A stretch of 64,000 bases of DNA, from NCBI GenBank assembly GCA_030746435.1, contig JASLMV010000008.1:41196-105195 (forward strand), read 5' to 3'. Position 1 is the first letter of the stretch. Every line of letters starts with the position of its first letter. The DNA is from Gammaproteobacteria bacterium. GTDB taxonomy: Bacteria; Pseudomonadota; Gammaproteobacteria; Steroidobacterales; GCA-2729495. The notes under the pieces are model-generated. The model saw only the letters and a list, made by a program, of their open reading frames with translations. It made no database searches and was not told the origin of the DNA. The translations under genes and the position numbers were made by a program. Below are positions 55,688-64,000 of this stretch, piece by piece.

Positions 55688-57616
55688 TCAATCCTCCATA
55701 ACAGAACGGCCGTGGCTCGCGATCTCGGCTTCAAGACGCTCGGCAAATTCTGCCAGTGGCAGACTGCCCAGGTCCTTACCGTCTCGCGTGCGCACGGCCA
55801 CGCAATTCGATTCAGCTTCCCGATCACCAACAACAAGTAAATACGGGATACGCTGTATTGTGTGCTCGCGGATTTTAAAGCCGATTTTTTCGTTTCTCAA
55901 GTCCGCGTCGACCCTAAATCCCTGTTTTTTCAGGGCCTCGCTGACGGTCCGGGCGTAATCCGCCTGCCTGTCCGTAATAGTCAGGGCCACGGCCTGAACC
56001 GGCGCCAGCCAGGCCGGCAGATTGCCCGCGAAATGCTCCAGCAGCACGCCGATAAAGCGTTCCAGCGAGCCCAGGATTGCCCGGTGCAGCATAACCGGGG
56101 TCTGCCGGCTGCCGTCCTCCGCAACGTAGGTCGCCCCCAGCCGCTCGGGCATCGAGAAATCGAGCTGGATGGTGCCCAGCTGCCAGACCCGGCCGATGCT
56201 GTCTTTCAGGTTGAACTCGATCTTCGGGCCGTAGAAGGCGCCCTCGCCGGGCTGCAGGCCCCACGGCAGGCCGCTCGCTTCCAGCGCGTTCTGGAGAGCC
56301 GCTTCGGACCTGTCCCACTGCGAGTCGTCGCCGACCCGCTGTTCGGGCCGCGTCGACAACTGCGTGGAGATCTCCGTGAAACCGAAATCCTCGTAGACGC
56401 TGAACAGAAGTTCGATGAAGGCGGCAACTTCCGACTGGATCTGGTCCTCGGTGCAGAAAATATGCGCATCGTCCTGCACGAAACCGCGCACCCGCATCAG
56501 TCCGTGCAGGGTGCCGCTCGGCTCGTTGCGATGGCAGGAACCGAACTCCGCCATACGCAGCGGCAGGTCGCGGTAGCTGTGCAGCGCGCGGTTGTAAATC
56601 TGGATATGGCACGGGCAGTTCATCGGCTTGACGGCGTAGAGGCGCTGGTCTTCGTCGCCGGTGGTAAACATGTGCTCGCGGAACTTGTCCCAGTGGCCGG
56701 ACTGTTCCCACAACGACCGGTCAACAATCTGCGGCGTGTTGACCTCCTCGTAACCGGTCTCGATCAGCCGGCCGCGTATGTAATCCTGGATGGTGCGGTA
56801 AATCGCCCAGCCCTTGTCATGCCAGAACACCAGCCCGGGGGCTTCCTCCTGGAAATGAAACAGGTCCATTGCCTTACCGAAGCGGCGGTGGTCACGTTTC
56901 TCGGCTTCTTCCAGGCGATGCAAATATTCCTTCAGGGATTTCTTGTCCGCCCAGGCCGTGCCATAAATCCGCTGCAGCATTTCGTTGCGTGAATCGCCGC
57001 GCCAGTATGCGCCCGCAACCTTGGTCAGCTTGAAAGCTTTCAGGTGGCCCGTGCTCGGCACATGCGGTCCGCGACACAGGTCGCTCCAGTCACCCTGCCC
57101 GTACAGGCCGATATCATCTTCGTCCGGAATGCCTGCGATGATCTCGGCTTTATATTCCTCACCCTGGTCGCGGAAGAATTTGACCGCAGCGTCACGCTCC
57201 ATGACGGAACGCTTTACCGTCAGGTTGGCTTTAACGAGTTCGCTCATCTTCTTTTCGATCTTTTCCAGATCATCTTCGTTAAAGCCGCGTTCGAAGGCGA
57301 AGTCGTAGTAGAAACCGTCCTCGATGACCGGACCGATGGTGACCTGTGCCTCGGGGTAAAGGTCCTTGACCGCCTGTGCCAGCAAATGAGCCGTCGAATG
57401 CCGGATAACCTCCAGCCCGTCGTCGTCCTTGCTGGTCACGATCGCAAGCTCCGCATCTGTCTCGATAACGAAGGACGTATCCACCATCGCGCCGTCGACC
57501 CGCCCGGCGAGCGCCGCCTTGGCGAGCCCGGGGCCGATATCGGCTGCGACTTCGGCCACGGTCACGGCCTTGTCGAAGTCGCGCTGGCTGCCGTCAGGAA
57601 GCGTAATGGTGGGCAT
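55688..57616 (-). CDS. thrS: Threonyl-tRNA synthetase
   Basis: A 642-residue class II synthetase with an N-terminal TGS domain ([18 protein letters not shown]), the editing domain ([12 protein letters not shown] with zinc-like His motif), the catalytic core ([46 protein letters not shown]) and the C-terminal anticodon-binding domain. Length matches E. coli ThrS. The infC ribosome site lies within its last codons. Confidence 0.97.
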   Translation of the reverse strand: MPTITLPDGSQRDFDKAVTVAEVAADIGPGLAKAALAGRVDGAMVDTSFVIETDAELAIVTSKDDDGLEVIRHSTAHLLAQAVKDLYPEAQVTIGPVIEDGFYYDFAFERGFNEDDLEKIEKKMSELVKANLTVKRSVMERDAAVKFFRDQGEEYKAEIIAGIPDEDDIGLYGQGDWSDLCRGPHVPSTGHLKAFKLTKVAGAYWRGDSRNEMLQRIYGTAWADKKSLKEYLHRLEEAEKRDHRRFGKAMDLFHFQEEAPGLVFWHDKGWAIYRTIQDYIRGRLIETGYEEVNTPQIVDRSLWEQSGHWDKFREHMFTTGDEDQRLYAVKPMNCPCHIQIYNRALHSYRDLPLRMAEFGSCHRNEPSGTLHGLMRVRGFVQDDAHIFCTEDQIQSEVAAFIELLFSVYEDFGFTEISTQLSTRPEQRVGDDSQWDRSEAALQNALEASGLPWGLQPGEGAFYGPKIEFNLKDSIGRVWQLGTIQLDFSMPERLGATYVAEDGSRQTPVMLHRAILGSLERFIGVLLEHFAGNLPAWLAPVQAVALTITDRQADYARTVSEALKKQGFRVDADLRNEKIGFKIREHTIQRIPYLLVVGDREAESNCVAVRTRDGKDLGSLPLAEFAERLEAEIASHGRSVMED

Positions 57617-57678
57617 GGTTACTCGTAACAGTCCGGAGAGCCGCGAATTGTATAGAAAACACAGGCCGCCTTAAATCG

Positions 57679-59985
57679 TTATTCCGGCGTCACAGAAACT
57701 ACGACCGATTTATACGCCGGTGTATTGCTCCCGGCAGCGACATGCTGCACGGGGATCAGCGGGTTGGTCTCGGGATAGTAGGTCGCGACACAACCCAGCG
57801 GGATCGGATACGGCACGACACTAAAACCTTCCATCGTGCGCACCGAACCTTCGTGATGGCTCGTCAGGGTCACCCGGTCGCCCCTGGCCAGGCCGCCCTG
57901 TTCGGCGTCATCGGGATGCATGAACACGACCATGCGGCTCTCGCTGATCCCCCGGTAGCGGTCCTTGTCGGAATAAACGGTCGTATTGAACTGGTCGTGG
58001 CTGCGGATCGTCATCATCAGGAAGTGGCCTTCAGGCACGTCGACGGGCTCGATGTCGTGCACCGTAAACCGGGCCTTGCCGGTCGCGGTAATAAATTGCC
58101 GCTCGTCGCGCACGGCGTGTGGCAATTCTATGCTCTCCACTTCGTACAACCGGTCGTTGAACCGTTCGAAACCGGGAATCACTGCTGCTATACCATCGCG
58201 GATGCGGTTGTAATCCGACGCAAGCTTGCGCCAGTTCACCTCGCTCCGGCCGCCGACCGTCGCCTCGGCCAGTTCCGCAATAACACTCACCTCGCTTTTC
58301 ATGGATTCACTCGCCGGTTCGAGGTGGCCGCGCGAGCGCGACACCATGCCCATCGAATTCTCGACCGTGACGAACTGTTCGTCACCTTCCTGCCTGTCGA
58401 TCTCGGTACGGCCCAGCACCGGCAGGATCAACGCGGTTTTACCCGTCACGACGTGCGAGCGGTTCAGCTTGGTCGACATCTGCACGGTCAGGTCGCAATT
58501 CCCGAGCGCATTCGCCGTGAATTCGGTATCCGGGGTTGCGGCCATGAAGTTACCGCCCAGCGCTGCGAACACGTTCACCCGTCCGTCCGCCATCGCGTGG
58601 ATCGTGTCTACCGTGTCGAGTCCGTGCGCTGCGGGCGGCGTGAATTTGAACTTCGCACCGAGGCGGTCGAGGAAAGCGGCATCGGGTTTCTCCCAGATAC
58701 CCATCGTGCGATCGCCCTGCACGTTGCTGTGCCCCCTGACCGGGCACGCACCCGCGCCCTGCCGCCCGAGGTTACCCCGGAGCATCAGGAAATTTATGAT
58801 TTCCTGGATATTGGCGACTGCATTCTTGTGCTGGGTCAGGCCCATGGCCCAGCAGCAGATCGTGCTGCGCGCGTTTATGGCGATGTCGGCCGCCTCCCTG
58901 ATCAGCGCCTCGGGCACCCCGCTCGCGGCCACGATCTCGTCCCAGGCCGTGATCACGATGTCGGCCGCAAACTCGTCGAAATCCGACGTGAGTTTTGCAA
59001 TGAAATCGCGATCGAGAATAGTGCCGGGGCTTTTGGTTTCTGCTTCCAGGATCGCCTTGCACAGGCCTTTCAGCAACGCCACGTCGCCGTTGATACGCAC
59101 CGGCACATGCAGGTCGGCGAGATCGGTGCCCTTGCCGACCCAACCATCAATCGTCTGCGGGTTTCTGAAGTTACGCAGACCGGTCTCATTAAGCGGGTTG
59201 ATGCTGACAATGGTGGCGCCGTTCTTCTTGGCCTGCTCCAGCGTTGCCAGCATGCGCGGGTGATTGGAACCGGGGTTCTGGCCGAGCACGAAAATCACAT
59301 CGGCGAAATCGAAATCGCTCAGCCGCACGGTCCCTTTACCGCTGCCGATCACCTCGTTCAGCGCGGTACCACTCGACTCGTGACACATGTTCGAGCAGTC
59401 CGGCATGTTGTTGGTGCCGAAACTGCGCACGAAGAGCTGCCACAGGAATGCGGCTTCGTTGCTGGTACGGCCGGATGTGTAAAACGCCGCCTGGTTGGGG
59501 TCGGCAAGGCCGTTCAGCTGCTTCGAGATAAGCTCGAAAGCCGTGAACCAGGTGGCCGGCGTGTAGTGCGTGGCACCGGGTTTACGGATCATGGGCCGGG
59601 TCAGCCGGCCCTGCTCATTCAGCCAGCGGTCCGACTGCCGGGCCAGGTCTGCGATGGAATAGCGTTCGAAAAAATCAGCTTCGATGAGTTTGCGGGTTGC
59701 CTCGTCGGCGAAGGCTTTAGCCCCGTTTTCGCAGAACTCGGTACGCTTGCGGTGCCCGGGGTCTTCGGGCCAGGCACAGCCGGGGCAATCGAAGCCCCCG
59801 GCCTGGTTCATTTTCAAAAGTGACGTCGCGCCCCGGACCAGCCCGGGCTTCGATGCGACATGGCGCAGGACCTCGAAGACCGCCGGCGCGCCCGCGGCGC
59901 TCTCGGCCGGAACGCCTTCGCCGTCTTCGTCCTTATCCGAAACCGTATCGCTTACCCTTTCGGTCATCCGCTGCGAACCCGCCAT
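57679..59985 (-). CDS. FdhF/YdeP-family molybdopterin oxidoreductase
   Basis: A 768-residue molybdopterin enzyme of the FdhF/YdeP group, with the group's N-terminal FDCPGCAWPEDPG element (residues about 65-77). FYTSGRTSNEAAFLWQLF, NMCHESSG and LGQNPGSNHPRM follow in the Mo/W-bis-PGD domain, and a C-terminal molydopterin-dinucleotide-binding domain begins near residue 655 (MMTIRSHDQFNTTVY). YdeP relatives are linked to acid resistance or formate-like oxidation, but the substrate is unknown. It is encoded without the fdhE/fdhD or electron-transfer genes. A second ATG six codons in (59967) is possible. Confidence 0.88.
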   Translation of the reverse strand: MAGSQRMTERVSDTVSDKDEDGEGVPAESAAGAPAVFEVLRHVASKPGLVRGATSLLKMNQAGGFDCPGCAWPEDPGHRKRTEFCENGAKAFADEATRKLIEADFFERYSIADLARQSDRWLNEQGRLTRPMIRKPGATHYTPATWFTAFELISKQLNGLADPNQAAFYTSGRTSNEAAFLWQLFVRSFGTNNMPDCSNMCHESSGTALNEVIGSGKGTVRLSDFDFADVIFVLGQNPGSNHPRMLATLEQAKKNGATIVSINPLNETGLRNFRNPQTIDGWVGKGTDLADLHVPVRINGDVALLKGLCKAILEAETKSPGTILDRDFIAKLTSDFDEFAADIVITAWDEIVAASGVPEALIREAADIAINARSTICCWAMGLTQHKNAVANIQEIINFLMLRGNLGRQGAGACPVRGHSNVQGDRTMGIWEKPDAAFLDRLGAKFKFTPPAAHGLDTVDTIHAMADGRVNVFAALGGNFMAATPDTEFTANALGNCDLTVQMSTKLNRSHVVTGKTALILPVLGRTEIDRQEGDEQFVTVENSMGMVSRSRGHLEPASESMKSEVSVIAELAEATVGGRSEVNWRKLASDYNRIRDGIAAVIPGFERFNDRLYEVESIELPHAVRDERQFITATGKARFTVHDIEPVDVPEGHFLMMTIRSHDQFNTTVYSDKDRYRGISESRMVVFMHPDDAEQGGLARGDRVTLTSHHEGSVRTMEGFSVVPYPIPLGCVATYYPETNPLIPVQHVAAGSNTPAYKSVVVSVTPE

Positions 59986-60113
59986 CGCCCACCCGACTGA
60001 TGCCGTGCAGCTTAGCGTTAGTTCCGGTGCGGGTAAATTCGCGGCTTATTGCTTATCTCAGAAGCTTTGCATACATTAGCGGCCCGCCCGGTGGCCCCGG
60101 GGCGGTTTACTAA

Positions 60114-60188
60114 AGGCGCGTAGCTCAGTGGTAGAGCACTACCTTGACATGGTAGGGGTCGGCAGTTCAATCCTGCCCGCGCCTACCA
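60114..60188 (+). tRNA. tRNA-Val (GAC)
   Basis: A 75-base cloverleaf with acceptor AGGCGCG/CGCGCCT fully paired, the GCTCAGTGGTAGAGC D-arm, anticodon stem CTACC/GGTAG with loop TTGACAT (anticodon GAC), T-arm GGCAG-TTCAATC-CTGCC and encoded CCA. Confidence 0.96.
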
Positions 60189-60400
60189 ATTATTTTATTA
60201 TCAATAGCTTAGGGCTTTATCCTAACCTATATTCACCAGTTTACTGCAGACCTTCGGGAAGGGTTTGCGATGGTGGTGAGCGGCGTCGGGAGCAAGGCAC
60301 GCAGGACGCACGGCCGCAGCGAACGTCGCAGCGATCGAGGGCAAGGATGCCTGAGATAGCGTAGCGAGACGCCAACGCGAATCCTTCAGAAACCGATGTC
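60189..60400 (+). repeat. Non-coding segment after tRNA-Val with element similar to the one after tRNA-Pro
   Basis: No gene is seen. After an AT-rich start (60190-60240), a GC-rich block (about 60255-60385) contains GGACGCACGGCCGCAGCG and ATCGAGGGCAAGGATGCCTG. This follows the same order as the block after tRNA-Pro (49932-49984, with GGACG, GAGGTCGC, AGGGCGAGGGCCATGGATGGCCCGAG). Both have GGACG, then AGCG/GCG palindromes, then GAGGGC-AGGATG-CC-GAG. A tRNA-linked repeat family is my inference. It lies between tRNA-Val and the convergent uvrB end. Confidence 0.5.
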
Positions 60401-62431
<2,031 letters not shown>

Positions 62432-62515
62432 TATAGTTTGACGCGCAAGAATCCCGTATATTTGCACCCCGTTTGGCCCGGCCGCGGGCCGAGGCAACCC
62501 AGAGAAGGTAAACCA

Positions 62516-63697
62516 TTGAGTCTATCAGTTTCAGAACGCGTTAAACGCGTGAAGCCTTCGCCGACCATGGCTGTCACCGCCCTGGCCGCCGAGCTGCGCG
62601 CGGCTGGTCGTGACATTATCGGGCTGGGCTCCGGCGAGCCGGACTTCGACACGCCTCAGCACATTAAAGATGCGGCCATTGAGGCCATCAACGCGGGTCA
62701 GACCAAGTACACCCAGGTGGACGGTACGCCGGAACTCAAGCAGGCCATTATTAATAAGTTCCAGCGCGATAATGAACTGACTTACGCACCGGACCAGATT
62801 CTCGTTTCCAGCGGCGGCAAACATTCCTGTTACAACATCTGCATGGCCGTTTTAAACGACGGCGATGAGTGCATTATCCCGGCGCCCTACTGGGTCTCGT
62901 ACCCGGACATGGTGCTGCTCGCGGGCGGCAAGCCAGTAACCGTGCTGGCGGGCATAGACCAGGGCTTCAGGATCACGCCAGAGCAACTGGAAGCCGCAAT
63001 TACTGACCGCACGCGTTTAATGTTCTTCAACAGCCCGAGTAACCCCACCGGTGCAGCCTATACGCGCGCCGAACTGGAAGCGCTGGGTGACGTGCTGCGT
63101 AAACATCCGAAGATCGTAATTGCAACGGACGACATGTACGAGCACATTTACTGGGCCGACGAACCCTTCGCGAGTTTCGCGCAGGTGTGTCCCGACCTGT
63201 ACGATCGTATTGTGACTCTAAACGGCGTGAGCAAGGCCTACGCGATGACCGGCTGGCGCATCGGTTACTGCGGCGGTCCGGTCGAGATCATCAAGGCGAT
63301 GAAGAAAATTCAGAGCCAGAGCACCTCGAACCCGACGAGCATTTCACAGGCCGCGAGCGTGGCCGCGCTAAACGGCGATCAGTCGTGCGTGCAGGAAATG
63401 CTGAAAGCATTCCGCGAGCGGCACGATTATCTCGTTGCAGCACTGAATGGCATTAACGGCGTGAGCTGTGTCGAGGGCGCGGGTACTTTCTATACTTTCC
63501 CGGATATATCAGCCGCGATGGAAGCGAAAGGCTGCACCAAAGACACCCAGTTCTCGGAACTGCTGCTGAACGAGGCCGAGGTCGCGATTGTGCCCGGCTC
63601 GGCGTTCGGCGCGGCCGGTTACACACGCTTCTCTTTTGCGACCAGCATGGACGTGCTGGAAGAGGCAGTGCGGCGCATCAAGGGGCTGCTGGGCTGA
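62516..63697 (+). CDS. Pyridoxal-phosphate aspartate aminotransferase (AatA/AspC type)
   Basis: A 393-residue class I aminotransferase with [12 protein letters not shown], the SGGKHSCYN loop, [11 protein letters not shown], the PLP lysine K240 in [16 protein letters not shown] and the C-terminal FSFATS region. It fits the Ib aspartate aminotransferase group. The start is taken as TTG 62516 because AGAAGG lies 7 bases upstream and the protein then begins [17 protein letters not shown], as homologues do. The gene is divergent from uvrB across 84 bases. Confidence 0.9.
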   Translation: MSLSVSERVKRVKPSPTMAVTALAAELRAAGRDIIGLGSGEPDFDTPQHIKDAAIEAINAGQTKYTQVDGTPELKQAIINKFQRDNELTYAPDQILVSSGGKHSCYNICMAVLNDGDECIIPAPYWVSYPDMVLLAGGKPVTVLAGIDQGFRITPEQLEAAITDRTRLMFFNSPSNPTGAAYTRAELEALGDVLRKHPKIVIATDDMYEHIYWADEPFASFAQVCPDLYDRIVTLNGVSKAYAMTGWRIGYCGGPVEIIKAMKKIQSQSTSNPTSISQAASVAALNGDQSCVQEMLKAFRERHDYLVAALNGINGVSCVEGAGTFYTFPDISAAMEAKGCTKDTQFSELLLNEAEVAIVPGSAFGAAGYTRFSFATSMDVLEEAVRRIKGLLG

Positions 63698-63704
63698 CAA
63701 CCTT

Positions 63705-63745
63705 TTTCACGGGTTGCGGCCAGGCGGTCCGCAAACCCCGTGAAA
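63705..63745 (+). other. Long hairpin after the aminotransferase gene
   Basis: TTTCACGGGTTGCGG (63705-63719) pairs with CCGCAAACCCCGTGAAA (63729-63745) with a small bulge. A T-run precedes rather than follows it, so it is not a typical intrinsic terminator on the plus strand; it may still stop or stabilise the aminotransferase transcript before tRNA-Asn. Confidence 0.55.
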
Positions 63746-63813
63746 CCAAGTTTGTTCCTTGACTTGCCTGGGTGCTTGCCCGAAAATCCCGCCGCACACC
63801 AGAGACGAACTAT

Positions 63814-63889
63814 TCCCCGGTAGCTCAGTTGGTAGAGCGATTGACTGTTAATCAATTGGTCCCTGGTTCGAGTCCGGGTCGGGGAGCCA
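63814..63889 (+). tRNA. tRNA-Asn (GTT)
   Basis: A 76-base cloverleaf with acceptor TCCCCGG/TCGGGGA (one G-T pair), the GCTCAGTTGGTAGAGC D-arm, anticodon loop CTGTTAA (anticodon GTT), T-arm with TTCGAGT and encoded CCA. Confidence 0.96.
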
Positions 63890-63896
63890 TATAACT

Positions 63897-63926
63897 AAAG
63901 CCGTTTCAGTAACTTGGAACGGCTTG
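63897..63926 (+). terminator. Possible weak terminator after tRNA-Asn
   Basis: AAGCCGTT and AACGGCTT (about 63898-63925) form a hairpin 8 bases past the tRNA. The following bases (GTCCGTCTTC) give only a poor T-run. The remaining sequence to 64000 shows nothing else. Confidence 0.45.
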
Positions 63927-64000
63927 TCCGTCTTCAAGCAAATGGAACAACTGAGCGTTTAATCTAAGCGAGTGTTTTGCTCATCAGTTTTTATCTTACG

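Noticed and set aside
57742..59823. A 693-codon open frame antisense to the FdhF/YdeP gene
   Set aside because: It mirrors the GC-rich codons of a clear molybdopterin enzyme, has no recognisable domain and no ribosome site; it is a shadow frame.

Overview
The window is GC-rich chromosomal DNA from a gammaproteobacterium. The order thrS-infC-rpmI-rplT-pheS-pheT-ihfA-merR-tRNA-Pro, a fused aspartate kinase/diaminopimelate decarboxylase (best known from Xanthomonas relatives), a TrpR-like YerC-type regulator heading the his operon, and a TtpC-type TonB cluster point to a free-living, probably marine or sediment member near the Xanthomonadales/Woeseiales/Chromatiales part of the class. The exact family is inference. 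No prophage, transposase, CRISPR or complete mobile element is visible.

Region by region. 1-13 kb: the tail of a probable IclR regulator, two tandem Sel1-repeat secreted proteins, a membrane-anchored unknown, then a catabolic-looking set (HyuB, HyuA, HMG-CoA-lyase-like enzyme, divergent class III CoA-transferase, two-module VOC protein), an O-methyltransferase, a TauE/SafE permease, a degenerate FAH-fold protein and an adrenodoxin-type ferredoxin. 13-18.3 kb: a complete TonB2/TtpC-type energising operon (DUF3450, long ExbB, ExbB, ExbD, TonB, TPR). 18.3-25 kb: a long leader region with a classical branched-chain attenuator (a leader peptide with eight consecutive Ile/Leu/Val codons and an intrinsic terminator) controlling leuA-ilvE-leuC-leuD-leuB. 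25.2-32.6 kb: hisR-hisGDCBHAFE, tightly overlapped, without hisI and with hisF apparently starting at AUU. 32.6-49.5 kb: exported unknowns, an exported SDR with a twin-arginine signal, lysC-lysA fusion, ilvD, a GlcD-type FAD oxidase, a degenerate class III nucleotidyl-cyclase-like protein, an AI-2E/PerM permease, a small membrane-protein/sulfotransferase group, a luciferase-like monooxygenase, a trypsin-like protease and an outer-membrane barrel. 49.7-57.6 kb: tRNA-Pro, a repeat-rich stretch carrying a duplicate of the tRNA 3' end, and the conserved translation cluster back to thrS, with infC starting at AUA. 57.7-64 kb: an FdhF/YdeP-type molybdopterin oxidoreductase, tRNA-Val, uvrB, a divergent aspartate aminotransferase and tRNA-Asn.

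Most of the window is therefore amino-acid biosynthesis (Leu/Val/Ile, His, Lys) and translation housekeeping. The parts most worth a second look are regulatory (leu attenuator, hisF AUU start, infC AUA start, possible HisR operator), the tRNA-Pro 3'-end duplication with its hairpin cluster, and a few proteins whose family fold is recognisable while expected catalytic residues or location are altered (cyclase-like protein, FAH-like protein, exported SDR).
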